47,169 nucleotides of DNA from the NCBI GenBank assembly GCA_003223245.1, contig QHYI01000133.1, positions 1-47,169 of the forward strand, written 5' to 3'. Position numbers and translations under genes: made by a program. The notes beneath the pieces are model-generated. The model saw only the letters and a program-made list of their open reading frames with translations. It searched no databases and was not told the DNA's origin. Below, one piece after another: positions 1 to 8,573 of this stretch. This DNA is from Acidobacteriota bacterium (GTDB lineage Bacteria > Acidobacteriota > Terriglobia > Acidiferrales > UBA7541). Position 1 is the first letter of the stretch; each line of letters opens with the position of its first letter.

Positions 1-454
1 TTTCCCCCTGGACGAGAATGTCGCCGGTGTCCATTCCTGCGTCGATGCGCATGGTGGTGAGCCCCGTGCGCGTTTCGCCGTTGGCGATCGCCCAATTAAT
101 GGGAGCAGCGCCTCGATATTTCGGGAGCAGGGAAGCGTGAAGATTGATCCAACCGTATCTGGGGATGGCAAGGAGTCGAGCAGGAATAATTTGACCGTAA
201 GCAATGATGACGATGACCTCGGGCGCAAGCTTTTCGAGGAGTGTCTGGACTTCGGGCGCGCGAATTTTTTCTGGCTGAAGCACGGGAAGATTGGCGGCGA
301 GCGCGACTTCCTTCACCGCGGAGAGCGAGACTTGCTGGCCCCGGCCGCGCGGACGGTCCGGTTGCGTGATGACGGCGAGAATCTCGAAATCAGAATTGCC
401 AAGGAGATGTTTCAGCGTCGGGACAGCGAATTGTGGCGTGCCGCAGAAGATCAT
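1..454 (-). CDS. fmt: Methionyl-tRNA formyltransferase (5' part, cut by window edge)
   Basis: Formylates Met-tRNAfMet with 10-formyl-THF for translation initiation in the cytoplasm. About 151 N-terminal residues are visible; the rest lies left of position 1. The start MIFCGTPQFAVPTL matches the family's usual opening, and the motif HASLLPKYRGAAP plus AGMDTGD carry the expected catalytic Asn, His and Asp. I chose the ATG at 454 because homologs begin almost exactly there; an in-frame ATG at 505 would add 17 residues that are partly encoded by a repeat-like sequence (504-528). It follows def on the same strand, the common def-fmt order, and aroC precedes both. Confidence 0.93.
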   Translation of the reverse strand, partial: MIFCGTPQFAVPTLKHLLGNSDFEILAVITQPDRPRGRGQQVSLSAVKEVALAANLPVLQPEKIRAPEVQTLLEKLAPEVIVIIAYGQIIPARLLAIPRYGWINLHASLLPKYRGAAPINWAIANGETRTGLTTMRIDAGMDTGDILVQGE

Positions 455-503
455 TCGCAGCGCCGACGTTGCTCGCGTGTGCGCAGCTCGATTCACGGTT
501 GCC

Positions 504-528
504 ATTCTTCGCTGCGCTCAGGATGACA
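504..528. repeat. Interspersed-repeat-like motif (CCTGAGCGCAGCGAAG type)
   Basis: On the minus strand this stretch reads TGTCATCCTGAGCGCAGCGA followed by AGAAT. It resembles a short dispersed sequence I recall as common in intergenic DNA of several bacterial phyla. Only one copy was noticed in this window, so calling it a repeat rests on recall and not on internal evidence. It sits between def and fmt and supplies the upstream alternative ATG of fmt. Confidence 0.4.
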
Positions 529-580
529 CGAATCTGAGGCCGACTCTAATAAGAAATACGCAAACGGCGAAAAGAATGGA

Positions 581-1168
581 TTACCATTGCCCTTCTTTGC
601 GGAGTTTTTTGATCTTGCGTTTAATCATGTCGCGCTTCAGCATGCCGAGGTGTTGTAAGAAGAGGATGCCATTGAGGTGGTCGATTTCATGGCAGAAGGC
701 GCGCGCCAGGAGGTTCTCGCCGCGAATTTCAAACACTTCGCCTTTGACATTTTGGGCCTTGACGGTGACGAATTGCGGACGGACGACATAGCCGCGGAAG
801 CCGGGGATCGACAGGCAGCCTTCTTCTTCGCGGACTTCACCTTCAGCGTGCGTGACTTCCGGATTGGCAAGGACGATTTTGGCCTCGGGATTTTTCCCGC
901 CGGTGACGTCGACGACCGCGAAGCGCATCCCTTTTCCAATTTGCGGAGCAGCCAAGCCCACGCCTTGCGCAGCGTACATCGAGGCGAACATGTCTTCGGC
1001 AAGCTCTTCGAGTTCGGCGTCAAATTTTGTGACTGGTGCGCCGGGCTTTTCGAGGATGGGATCGCCGTACTTGATGATGGGATAGATTTTTCGCGGCGGC
1101 GCCGACACCTGGGGCGTCTCGGTGGCTGTGCCTACAGGTAGTTTAGAACTCTTCGATTTGTCGGACAT
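581..1168 (-). CDS. def: Peptide deformylase
   Basis: Metalloenzyme that removes the N-formyl group from new proteins. All three signature motifs are present in the 195-residue product: GVGLAAPQIG (69-78), EEGCLSIPG (115-123, metal-ligand Cys118) and HEIDH (160-164, two His ligands and the catalytic Glu). A basic tail rich in Lys/Arg ends the protein. The ATG at 1168 lies 26 bp inside the 3' end of aroC, which suggests coupled translation; a TTG at 1213 would lengthen it by 15 unconvincing residues. Residues 1-25 are a low-complexity Ser/Thr/Pro extension before the catalytic core. It is followed by fmt, its functional partner. Confidence 0.96.
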   Translation of the reverse strand: MSDKSKSSKLPVGTATETPQVSAPPRKIYPIIKYGDPILEKPGAPVTKFDAELEELAEDMFASMYAAQGVGLAAPQIGKGMRFAVVDVTGGKNPEAKIVLANPEVTHAEGEVREEEGCLSIPGFRGYVVRPQFVTVKAQNVKGEVFEIRGENLLARAFCHEIDHLNGILFLQHLGMLKRDMIKRKIKKLRKEGQW

Positions 1169-2312
1169 AATTATCGAAATTCCGCCGCATCTCTTCGAGG
1201 GAGTCTCCCCCAAATTTTTGCAGAAAACTATCTGCTAACACAAGAGCAACCATGGCTTCGCCCGCGACCGCGCCAGCAGGCACTACACACCAATCCGAAC
1301 GCTCGTATGCGGCCTCGACGGGCTCTTTGGTGACAAGATTGGCCGTGTGCAACGGTTTGCGCAAGGTAGAAATGGGCTTCAAGTAGCCGCGAATGACGAT
1401 GTCTTCGCCATTGGTGATGCCTCCTTCGAGGCCGCCGGCCCGGTTGGTGAAGCGCCGAAAGCGGTGTGCCCCTTTGTCGTACGAGATTTCATCCTGGACC
1501 TCGCTGCCGTGAGCGCCAGCAATGGAAACGCCGTCCCCAATTTCGACAGCTTTCACGGCTTGGACGCTCATAAGCGCCTGCGCCAAGCGGCCATCAAGCT
1601 TTTCGTCCCACTGAGCGTGGCTGCCCAGGCCGGGCGGAACAGTGTGCGCGACGATTTCGAAGATGCCGCCAACCGTGTCGTTGGCTTTGAGAACCGCGTC
1701 CACTTCCGCTTTCATTTTCTCCTGCGTGGCGGCGTCGGTGCATCGCAGCGGCGAATCCAGGTCCGCGCTAACGGCATGAATCTTCTTCCAGGTTGCGGGG
1801 CGCTCCAGGCGGACGTGGCCTACCCGAATCGTGTGGCTGGCGATTTCCGTGCCGAGTTCCTTCAAGAGAAGTTTCGCGAATGCGCCGGCAGCGACGCGCG
1901 CAGCGGTTTCCCGGGCAGAAGCGCGCTCGAGGACGTAACGCGCATCGTGATAGTTGAATTTCAGCGAGCCGGCAAGGTCGGCATGCCCGGGACGAGGCGC
2001 GAGTAGTTTTTTGGCGCCGGGATCGTCTTCGGTAGGTTCGACCGGCAGAATTTTTTCCCAATTGGCCCAATCGCGGTTCTCGATGCGAAGGGCAATCGGA
2101 GCGCCGATGGTTTTGCCGTGACGAACGCCAGCAAAAATCTCCGCGCGATCTTTTTCGATTTTCTGGCGGCCGCCGCGTCCGTAGCCCTGCTGGCGGCGGT
2201 GCAATTCGTTGTTGATGAACTTGATGTCAATGGGGAGTTGCGCAGGAAGACCAGAGATATAGGCAAAGAGCGCTTGTCCGTGCGATTCACCGGCAGTATA
2301 GAATTTCAGCAT
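1143..2312 (-). CDS. aroC: Chorismate synthase
   Basis: Last step of the shikimate pathway: converts 5-enolpyruvylshikimate-3-phosphate to chorismate using reduced FMN. The 389-residue product starts MLKFYTAGESHG, and has the family patches RRQQGYGRGGRQ near the N-terminus and RASARETAARVA in the middle (FMN/substrate site). Length is as expected. The 3' end overlaps def by 26 bp, making aroC-def-fmt one minus-strand unit. Upstream is a short gap of about 90 bp and then an insertion sequence, so the native promoter region may have been partly displaced by the transposition. Confidence 0.97.
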   Translation of the reverse strand: MLKFYTAGESHGQALFAYISGLPAQLPIDIKFINNELHRRQQGYGRGGRQKIEKDRAEIFAGVRHGKTIGAPIALRIENRDWANWEKILPVEPTEDDPGAKKLLAPRPGHADLAGSLKFNYHDARYVLERASARETAARVAAGAFAKLLLKELGTEIASHTIRVGHVRLERPATWKKIHAVSADLDSPLRCTDAATQEKMKAEVDAVLKANDTVGGIFEIVAHTVPPGLGSHAQWDEKLDGRLAQALMSVQAVKAVEIGDGVSIAGAHGSEVQDEISYDKGAHRFRRFTNRAGGLEGGITNGEDIVIRGYLKPISTLRKPLHTANLVTKEPVEAAYERSDWCVVPAGAVAGEAMVALVLADSFLQKFGGDSLEEMRRNFDNYVRQIEEF

Positions 2313-2400
2313 CCGCGCCTCTGGCCTCGCGTGTCCTGCGGCAATGCATTCAGGAGGAAGAGACAGTGTAGCGGGGGTCGCGTGTGCCGTCCAGCCGTCG

Positions 2401-2409
2401 AGGTGCGTC
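2401..2409. repeat. Target-site duplication, left copy
   Basis: AGGTGCGTC, identical to 4267-4275 immediately after the right end of the insertion sequence. A 9-bp duplication fits the ISKra4 family. Confidence 0.9.
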
Positions 2410-2435
2410 GGGTGGGCGACATGCAGGTGCCATGT
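2410..2435 (+). repeat. Left terminal inverted repeat of the IS
   Basis: GGGTGGGCGACATGCAGGTG pairs with the reverse complement of the right end, GGGTGCGCGACTTACAAGTG (mismatches at positions 6, 12, 14 and 17). The GGG opening is usual for this family. Confidence 0.88.
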
Positions 2436-2515
2436 TGCGGGATTCCTTTTTTTGTGGCATTGTTCTGAACGTCTATATACGTACAGACAATCTGCGGTAC
2501 AGAAAGGAAACCCTT

Positions 2516-2923
2516 ATGCCTGACGATGTCGATACTTTGGAGACCAAAAGATCCAAGCTCCTGGAGGAGTTCCTCCGTTTGGGTGATCTGCGACCTGGTT
2601 CCATTACCGCCGTGACCCGACGCTGCGGCAAGTCGTCCTGCCACTGCGCCAAACGCAACGACCCGGGACATGACCCGCAATTCCGTCTCACTCGCCGCGT
2701 GGCCGGCAAGACCGTGACGGAGACCTTTCCCAATCCCACCGCCCTGCGCAAAGCCCAGCAGGAGGTCACCGAGTTTCACCGCTTCCAGAAGCTCAGCCAG
2801 GACCTGGTGACCGTCAACGAAAAGATCTGTCGACTCCGCCCGGTCGAGCAGCAACGGGGCGGCTGGACAGAGCAGGAAAAAAAAACGCTGCTGCGATCCA
2901 TCAGGAAGTCACGCGAGAAGTAA
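2516..2923 (+). CDS. IS ORF A, DUF6788-like zinc-ribbon protein
   Basis: A 135-residue protein with the pattern RRCGKSSCHCA (Cys-rich, likely metal-binding) followed by GHDPQFRLTRRVAGKT and a helical tail around HRFQKLSQDLVTVNEKI. This arrangement matches small proteins I recall as DUF6788, which frequently accompany transposases. The ATG at 2516 is preceded by AAAGGAAA, a good ribosome site; an earlier in-frame start at 2384 would lie outside the element. The frame ends at TAA 2921 just after an A9 run, and the transposase frame is open through the same run, so this protein is probably both made alone and as the N-terminal part of a fused transposase of about 575 residues. Confidence 0.85.
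   Translation: MPDDVDTLETKRSKLLEEFLRLGDLRPGSITAVTRRCGKSSCHCAKRNDPGHDPQFRLTRRVAGKTVTETFPNPTALRKAQQEVTEFHRFQKLSQDLVTVNEKICRLRPVEQQRGGWTEQEKKTLLRSIRKSREK
2877..2885 (+). promoter_or_regulatory. A9 slippery site, probable -1 frameshift (or transcriptional slippage)
   Basis: In frame A the codons are GAA AAA AAA ACG, giving an A-AAA-AAA heptamer. A -1 shift continues as AAC GCT GCT GCG into the transposase frame, which has no stop between here and its first candidate start (GTG 2986). A-rich slippery heptamers are a known way for two-ORF insertion sequences to make their transposase. Confidence 0.72.
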
Positions 2924-2985
2924 ACCGATTCCTCGGCCTTGTTTTTGCACAACGCCATAAGGACGGTCGGACCGATCTGGAAGCC

Positions 2986-4242
2986 GTGGAATCGGCCTTG
3001 CGCGCCGCTCTGCACCAAGCGGGGGCCGCGGCCTTAACCGAATTGCTGAAGTTCGAGGCCCCGGCGGCCGAGCAGCGCCAGTTGCCGTGTCCGTGTGGCC
3101 ATCACGCTCAATACCAGGAACTCCGCTCCAAACCCGTCGTGACGATCGTCGGCCCGGCAAGCGTTTCCCGTCCTTACTTTTTGTGCGCGCAATGTGGCGT
3201 CGGCCAGTTTCCGGTGGATGTCGAACTGGATATCGAGAACACGGAGTTTTCTCCCGGAGTGCGCCGCATGCACGCCTTGGTGGGCCAGGAGGCGCCCTTC
3301 GATCACGGCCGCCAACAGATGAAAGTTCTGGCCGGCCTGGAGGTGACCACCAAATCGGTGGAGCGCACAGCGGAGGCCATCGGAGCCGATATCGCTCAGC
3401 GCGAACAAGCCGAGATCAAGAAAGCCCTGCAGTTGGACCTGCCCGTCGTTGCCGGCGAGCCGATTCCTTTCCTGTATGTGCAGATGGACGGGACGGGAGT
3501 TCCGGTGGTGAAGAAAGAGACGGTCGGTCGGCAGGGCAAGACCGAAGGTCAACCGGCCCATACTCGGGAAGTCAAACTGGGATGCGTCTTCACCCAGACG
3601 ACGTGGGATCAGGAAGGCTATGCAATCCGCGATCCCGATTCCACCACGTATACCGGAGCCATCGAGGATGCCGAAGAGTTTGGCCGACGAATCTATGCGG
3701 AAGCCTACGGACGTGGCTGGAGCCGTGCACTCAAGAAGGTCGTGATCGGCGACGGCGCCGAATGGATTTGGAATCTGGTGGCCCTGCATTTTTCCGACGC
3801 CATTCAAATTGTCGATCTCTACCACGCCCGCCAGCATCTTTGGGAGGTCGCGCGCAAGCTGTATCCGCATGACGAAGGGGAACAAAAAGCCTGGATGAAG
3901 ATTCACCAGAAGCACCTGCTGGATCGGGGGAAAATCGAAAAGCTGGTTGGTGCACTCCGCTCCATCGAATCCGATAACTCCGAAGTAATGAAGAAGATTC
4001 GCACCGAGGCAGACTATTTTGAACGGAATGCAGAGCGCATGCGATATCCCAAGTTTCGCGGGCAACACCTATTTGTTGGTTCGGGCGTCATTGAAGCTGG
4101 TTGTAAGACGGTGGTCGCTTTCCGCCTCAAAAGGTCAGGAATGTTCTGGACCGTTCGAGGAGCCAACGCGATCCTGACTCTCCGCTGCTGCCATCTGAAT
4201 GGCGAGTTTGAAGACTACTGGGAGAAACGCAGGGCGGCGTGA
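2986..4242 (+). CDS. ISKra4-family DDE transposase (ORF B)
   Basis: Catalyses cut/paste or copy/paste movement of the element. The 418 residues from GTG 2986 contain an N-terminal zinc ribbon (CPCGHH...CAQCG), then YVQMDGTGVP (first Asp), VIGDGAEWIWN (second Asp) and GSGVIEAGCK (catalytic Glu), the family's DDE layout. The frame stays open upstream to the A9 run; the extra residues there (EVTREVNRFLGLVFAQRH, then DLEAVESALRAAL) look like the helical N-terminus of related transposases, so translation likely enters by -1 frameshift from ORF A rather than at the GTG. No internal damage is visible. Confidence 0.92.
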   Translation: MESALRAALHQAGAAALTELLKFEAPAAEQRQLPCPCGHHAQYQELRSKPVVTIVGPASVSRPYFLCAQCGVGQFPVDVELDIENTEFSPGVRRMHALVGQEAPFDHGRQQMKVLAGLEVTTKSVERTAEAIGADIAQREQAEIKKALQLDLPVVAGEPIPFLYVQMDGTGVPVVKKETVGRQGKTEGQPAHTREVKLGCVFTQTTWDQEGYAIRDPDSTTYTGAIEDAEEFGRRIYAEAYGRGWSRALKKVVIGDGAEWIWNLVALHFSDAIQIVDLYHARQHLWEVARKLYPHDEGEQKAWMKIHQKHLLDRGKIEKLVGALRSIESDNSEVMKKIRTEADYFERNAERMRYPKFRGQHLFVGSGVIEAGCKTVVAFRLKRSGMFWTVRGANAILTLRCCHLNGEFEDYWEKRRAA

Positions 4243-4266
4243 CTTCCACTTGTAAGTCGCGCACCC
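4241..4266 (-). repeat. Right terminal inverted repeat of the IS
   Basis: Reverse complement begins GGGTGCGCGACTTACAAGTG, matching the left end. It overlaps the last bases of the transposase gene. Confidence 0.88.
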
Positions 4267-4275
4267 AGGTGCGTC
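4267..4275. repeat. Target-site duplication, right copy
   Basis: AGGTGCGTC, identical to 2401-2409. Confidence 0.9.
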
Positions 4276-4348
4276 GATGGTGCGTCGAGGCCGTTGAAGG
4301 CGTGAACTTTCAGGATGGCCAATTTGCATTTGAAGCTAAGATGAGGCC

Positions 4349-5104
4349 ATGCCCAAAGTGATTGTGGCCATCGGCGGCGGGGATATAAGAACTAGAGGAA
4401 CGGCACCCATTGACCGGGAGATCATCCGGCTCTCGAAAAAGAAGCATCCGAAGCTTCTTTTTATCCCTACGGCAAGTTCGGACTCCGAGAGATACTGGAA
4501 GCACGTCCAAGAATATTTTGGGAAATTCCTTGGATGCAAAACTGGGGTTCTCTTCCTCATCAAAGAGCAGCTAACCATTCACGACATCAAGCGAAAGATT
4601 TTGGGCGCCGACATCATCTATGTTGGTGGTGGAAACACCTTGCTCATGATGCGCTTATGGGGTCGGTTGGGCGTTGATAAGTTTCTGAAGCTGGCCTACG
4701 AGAATGGGACGGTGCTGTCCGGCATTAGCGCGGGGGCGATCTGCTGGTTTGATTCCGGACATTCTGACGCAATGTCTTTTTACAACCCGCGAAAATGGAA
4801 GTACATCAAGGTGAAGGGCCTTGGATTGATTCCGGGAGTCCATTGCCCTCATTACAACAGCAGGACTCTCGGGATTCCTCGTAGAAAACACTTCCGGGCG
4901 ATGATCAAGAAAGCGGGCGGCGTCGGAATCGCGATTGAGAACAACTGCGCTATCGAGTTCTTAGACGGCCGCTTTTATAGAGTAATTCGCTCCAAGACCT
5001 ACCCGCGAGCTTATAAGGTGTATAAGCGCGGTGCCGACGTGATTGCCGAGCAGATTCGCAAGCAGCAGCAATTTTCCCCGATCACCTGGGTTGGGGGAAA
5101 GTAA
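4349..5104 (+). CDS. Peptidase S51 family protein (dipeptidase E / cyanophycinase-like)
   Basis: Serine hydrolase with a class I glutamine-amidotransferase-like fold. The 251-residue product has YVGGGNTLLMM (96-) and the nucleophile elbow GISAGA with Ser127, followed by WFDSG and a GVHCPHYN patch likely to supply the His. PepE cleaves Asp-X dipeptides; the length and motifs fit, but cyanophycinase-type relatives share them, so the substrate is uncertain. There is no signal peptide, so it should be cytoplasmic. It starts 73 bp after the insertion sequence duplication and is not obviously part of an operon; about 280 bp without a recognisable gene follow it. Confidence 0.83.
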   Translation: MPKVIVAIGGGDIRTRGTAPIDREIIRLSKKKHPKLLFIPTASSDSERYWKHVQEYFGKFLGCKTGVLFLIKEQLTIHDIKRKILGADIIYVGGGNTLLMMRLWGRLGVDKFLKLAYENGTVLSGISAGAICWFDSGHSDAMSFYNPRKWKYIKVKGLGLIPGVHCPHYNSRTLGIPRRKHFRAMIKKAGGVGIAIENNCAIEFLDGRFYRVIRSKTYPRAYKVYKRGADVIAEQIRKQQQFSPITWVGGK

Positions 5105-5388
5105 CTTCCCCCGAGCAGTTCAGCGTACGGTTTCTTTGCCGCCGACGTAGAGCGGCATAGTCTCCTAAGTTGCTCAGTCAGCAAAGGCTTACAGGCGCCC
5201 GATGGGCCATGCCGGCAGCCGAGATATTCCTTAGACTCAACCCGCAGAACTTGGGCCGAGGACCAGCGCAAAGTTAGGAAACTTGAGCAAAATCACTTAC
5301 TTGACGCACGGTTGGCGCGCAGTTACGCTTCCGAATAGGTTGTTTCGGCGAGAGGTCCAACGCAGAAGACGGGTGTGAACAGGAACTT

Positions 5389-6231
5389 GTGGCCGACACT
5401 CCGCTCCAGATAACAGGCAACCGTGCAAAGGCGGAAGAGCTACCTTCGGTGGTCGAAGTGCTCGAAGGCGCGACGAAACGGGCAATCGCTGCCGTTCAGG
5501 ACTACTCGCAGCTTTCCTTCCGTGCGCTGGGCAATCTCGCGACTCCCCCGCATTATATTCAAGACACGCTTGTGCAGATGGATGATGTAGGTGTTGGCTC
5601 GCTGCCGATCATCCTGCTCTCCGGATTCTTCATCGGTGGCGTGATGGTGTTACAGACCGGCGCGCAATTCGTGCGGTTTGGCCAGACATCGCTGACCGGA
5701 GACGTGGTGTCGCTGGCGCTGGTGCGCGAGCTGGCCCCGGCGATCACGGGCCTGCTCACTGCTGGGCGCTGCTCTTCGGGAATGGCTTCCGAACTGGGTT
5801 CCATGCTGGTGACCGAGCAAGTGGACGCTATGCGGGCGATGGGCACCGACCCCAGTCGCAAGCTGGTCACCCCGCGAGTGCTGGCAAGCTTAGCGATGGT
5901 CCCATTGTTGACCGCCTTGATGGTGTTCGTTGGCCTGTTGGGTGGGTGCGTCGCATCGGTCTTTTCACTGCAACTGAGCGCCGTGGAGTTTTGGCGGCGC
6001 GCGATCGACATCCTTGAATTCTCCGACCTAATGCAAGGCCTTATTAAAGCTCTGGTGTTTGGGTTCCTTCTCGCCACCGTGGGGTGCTACAAAGGACTAA
6101 CCGTACGCGGCGGAACCCAGGGTGTTGGGCGGGCCACCACGCAAGCGGTGGTGATTTCCTCCGTGCTTATCATTGTCGCGGACCTTTTCCTGACCAAGCT
6201 CGCTCTCTATCTTGCCAACCGAGTTTTCTAA
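5389..6231 (+). CDS. mlaE: MlaE-family ABC transporter permease
   Basis: Inner-membrane permease of a lipid transporter that moves phospholipids between the inner and outer membrane with MlaF (ATPase) and an Mce/MlaD protein. The 280-residue product has the family's LARELAPAITGLLTAGRCSS-type core (here VRELAPAITGLLTAGR) with the conserved GSMLVTEQVDAMRAMG segment, and about five hydrophobic helices (e.g. around IILLSGFFIGGVMVL and the C-terminal VVISSVLIIVADLFL). The GTG start follows AGGAA; no ATG exists upstream in frame before a stop. Unusually its partners mlaF and mlaD lie 2.3 kb downstream beyond an opposite-strand peptidase gene. Confidence 0.92.
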   Translation: MADTPLQITGNRAKAEELPSVVEVLEGATKRAIAAVQDYSQLSFRALGNLATPPHYIQDTLVQMDDVGVGSLPIILLSGFFIGGVMVLQTGAQFVRFGQTSLTGDVVSLALVRELAPAITGLLTAGRCSSGMASELGSMLVTEQVDAMRAMGTDPSRKLVTPRVLASLAMVPLLTALMVFVGLLGGCVASVFSLQLSAVEFWRRAIDILEFSDLMQGLIKALVFGFLLATVGCYKGLTVRGGTQGVGRATTQAVVISSVLIIVADLFLTKLALYLANRVF

Positions 6232-6255
6232 GCTCCTGCCGCTCGACGTGGGAGC

Positions 6256-8424
6256 CTAGTTCCCGGGGGCAATCGATTCACCTTTGATGAGCGCGCGGTC
6301 GAAGAAATCGGCCGTCGCCTTATAGCCGCGCACCCAAGAACGCCATAATAGAAAGTCGTGGATTTCGTCGGGGAAGACAATCTGCTCGAAAGGAACTTTT
6401 TGTTCGCGCAGGCGTTGGACAAGGTCCACCATCTGGCTGAAGTCCACGTTGCGGTCATCATCGCCTTGAATCAGCAGGACTGGCGATTTCCACGTTTTTA
6501 TGGAGGCATCGGGCGAAGATTCGAAAGCCAGGCGCATGGCTTCGGCGCGGTCGGGAGGCCCACCGCCCTCCTGTCCACCCGGACCTCCACGGAAGATGCC
6601 GCGCGCGGACCAGTCATGCACGCCGTGGAAGTCCACGCCCGCTTTGAAGATATCGGAATTGCGCGCCAGGCCCATGGCGGTCAGGAAGCCGCCGTAAGAG
6701 CCGCCCCAAAGGCCAATCTTTTTCGGATCCACGATCGGAAGCGTTTCTAGATACTTCGCGGCCGCAACGATGTCCTGATATTCCTCAGCACCGCGCGGTC
6801 CGCCCTTCTCGCGCTCGCGGAAAGCGCGCCCGTACATGATGCCGGTGCGATAGTTGACCGAGAGAACCACGAAACCGCGCGAGACGAGATACTCATTTTC
6901 GGCGTATGCGTTGTGATAGTACTGCAGGTAATGAAAGCCGAGCATCATTTGGCGACGCGAGCCGCCGTGCATAAACAGCAGCGCGGGACCGGGCGCAGTG
7001 CGACCGCGCGGAACGAAGAGTTGGCCGTGAATCTCTAAGCCGTCCTCCGAGGGGAAAATCACTTGCTTGGGAACGACCATCTGCCCCGAGGGAAAGTCCG
7101 AAGGAAGCTGCGTGCTCGCGATCAACTCGCGCCCGGAAGCCGTCAGACGGTATGGCATTGCCGGAGAGACGGCGGTTGAGCCCAGGCACGCGATGGTGTG
7201 CCCATCGGCGAGTTCGACCGGAGACCATTCGATCGTCTCGCCCTTCGTGAGCGGCTCAGGCTTGCCGCCCTCGATGCGAACGCGCCACAGATGACGCCGG
7301 TCGATGTCATCCTGGTTTGAAGAGTAAATCACAGAATGTGCATCGCGCGACGCGGTGACATCTTCCACTTCAAATTCGCCGGGAGTGAGCAGCGTCGCCG
7401 TGCCGCCTGTGGCAGGAATGGAATAAAGATGGTTCCACCCATCCTGCTCGGAAGCGAAGAGAATGCGGTTACCCACGAAGTGGAAGGATTTGTCTTCCGT
7501 GAGATTCGGAAGTGAGCCGTTGAGCTCTTCGTTGCTGTGCCAGATCGCGCGTGCTTCACCGGTGGCCGCGTCCGCGACGTAGATAGCCCAAGGATTCGGG
7601 CGAATCTGAAGCAGCGGGGAACGCTCTTCGAGGCCGTGGATACGCACGAAGGCGATCTGCCTGCCGTCAGCCGACCAGCGGGGCATTCCGTCGCGGTCGA
7701 CCGAAGGAGCGAGGTAGCGGACCGATTCCCGACCGAAATTATAAACGCCAATGAAACTGTGGTCGCCCCGATGCGAGACGAAGGCGATTTCCGTCCCGTC
7801 AGGCGACCATTTCGGTGAGTCATTTTCGCCGCGCACGAACGCGAGTTGATGCGCGGGAACAGCGCCGGACACCGGTGCAACCCAAAGTTGTCCTCGTGCC
7901 GCCCAAACGGCCGTGGTGCCGTCCGGTGAAATCTCAATATCCTCGCAGCCTTCGCGAGTGCAATCCAAATCGCCGAGATAACGCGGCTCACCCTTGTCCA
8001 CGTCGACGGCCCACACTTGCTGGTTGGGCCGCGTGACGTTGCTGGTCGGGTCAGCCACCTCGCCGAGGGAGTTGAGTTCGCTTCCGCGCGAATATACAAC
8101 CGTGCCTCCATCGGGAGTGAGCCGAAGGCTGGCGAGCGCCAGGCCGTCGTCTTCGGAGTAGTGCGTCACCTGGCGAGCGGAGAAAGCCGGAGCGTCTGCA
8201 ATCCAGACGTTGCGCACGCCCTTCGCGTCGAACGCCCAAGCAATTCGCGGTGCTCGCGCCGCGCCCGTCAGATTGTCAGGGAACGGCGAACTCATGACCT
8301 GCTCGACGGTGAGGCTTTGTGCCAGGGCAGCATGCGGAACGAGCAACATGCGCACGCAGCAAACCAAGAGTGCGGAAAGATGCGCGAGGGATGGCAATTG
8401 AGACGTGCGGAAAATTGTTTTCAC
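6256..8424 (-). CDS. S9 family peptidase (prolyl oligopeptidase / acylaminoacyl-peptidase type), exported
   Basis: Serine peptidase acting on short peptides. The 722-residue product begins with a signal peptide (hydrophobic stretch to about residue 35, cleavage near ALAQ), followed by a beta-propeller of WD40/PD40-type repeats (SPDGT, SADGRQIAF and similar, roughly 60-430) and a C-terminal alpha/beta hydrolase. The nucleophile elbow GLWGGSYGG gives Ser576, with Asp in QGDDDRN (655-657) and His689 in DEIHDF. It is convergent with mlaE (25 bp apart) and divergent from mlaF, so it splits the Mla set. Location is probably periplasmic. Confidence 0.94.
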   Translation of the reverse strand: MKTIFRTSQLPSLAHLSALLVCCVRMLLVPHAALAQSLTVEQVMSSPFPDNLTGAARAPRIAWAFDAKGVRNVWIADAPAFSARQVTHYSEDDGLALASLRLTPDGGTVVYSRGSELNSLGEVADPTSNVTRPNQQVWAVDVDKGEPRYLGDLDCTREGCEDIEISPDGTTAVWAARGQLWVAPVSGAVPAHQLAFVRGENDSPKWSPDGTEIAFVSHRGDHSFIGVYNFGRESVRYLAPSVDRDGMPRWSADGRQIAFVRIHGLEERSPLLQIRPNPWAIYVADAATGEARAIWHSNEELNGSLPNLTEDKSFHFVGNRILFASEQDGWNHLYSIPATGGTATLLTPGEFEVEDVTASRDAHSVIYSSNQDDIDRRHLWRVRIEGGKPEPLTKGETIEWSPVELADGHTIACLGSTAVSPAMPYRLTASGRELIASTQLPSDFPSGQMVVPKQVIFPSEDGLEIHGQLFVPRGRTAPGPALLFMHGGSRRQMMLGFHYLQYYHNAYAENEYLVSRGFVVLSVNYRTGIMYGRAFREREKGGPRGAEEYQDIVAAAKYLETLPIVDPKKIGLWGGSYGGFLTAMGLARNSDIFKAGVDFHGVHDWSARGIFRGGPGGQEGGGPPDRAEAMRLAFESSPDASIKTWKSPVLLIQGDDDRNVDFSQMVDLVQRLREQKVPFEQIVFPDEIHDFLLWRSWVRGYKATADFFDRALIKGESIAPGN

Positions 8425-8573
8425 GGAGAATCACCTCTTTTTTCGGCTTCAAAATCGGCAGTATTGTACGCCCGACTCGCCCCCTCGGCGTATGTACCCA
8501 CGCTCCGCAGAACGATTACGCTTTGCACGCTCTTTCCGAAAACCGGAAGCGAATTGCCGCTATAATCGCAGGT
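8425..8573. promoter_or_regulatory. Divergent promoter region between S9 peptidase and mlaF
   Basis: A perfect TATAAT lies at 8561-8566 but has no convincing -35 at the usual spacing, and it ends only 7 bases before the ATG at 8574. If used, the transcript would be leaderless or start at a later codon. The remainder must also hold the minus-strand peptidase promoter. Confidence 0.4.

Larger units (their letters stand above)
2410..4266 (+). mobile_element. ISKra4-like insertion sequence, 1857 bp, apparently intact
   Basis: The element is bounded by imperfect inverted repeats that both open with GGGTG (left 2410-2435, right 4241-4266; 16 of the first 20 bases match) and by perfect 9-bp direct repeats AGGTGCGTC outside them. 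It holds two ORFs covering nearly its whole length: a DUF6788-like ORF A (2516-2923) and a DDE transposase ORF B, connected by a run of nine A (2877-2885) in the -1 register. The transposase stop codon lies at the edge of the right inverted repeat. Intact ends, identical duplications and undamaged reading frames suggest a fairly recent insertion between aroC and the S51 peptidase gene. Confidence 0.92.

Noticed and set aside
4349-5104. Cyanophycinase as a definite call for the S51 peptidase
   Set aside because: No cyanophycin synthetase nearby and shared motifs do not separate it from dipeptidase E.
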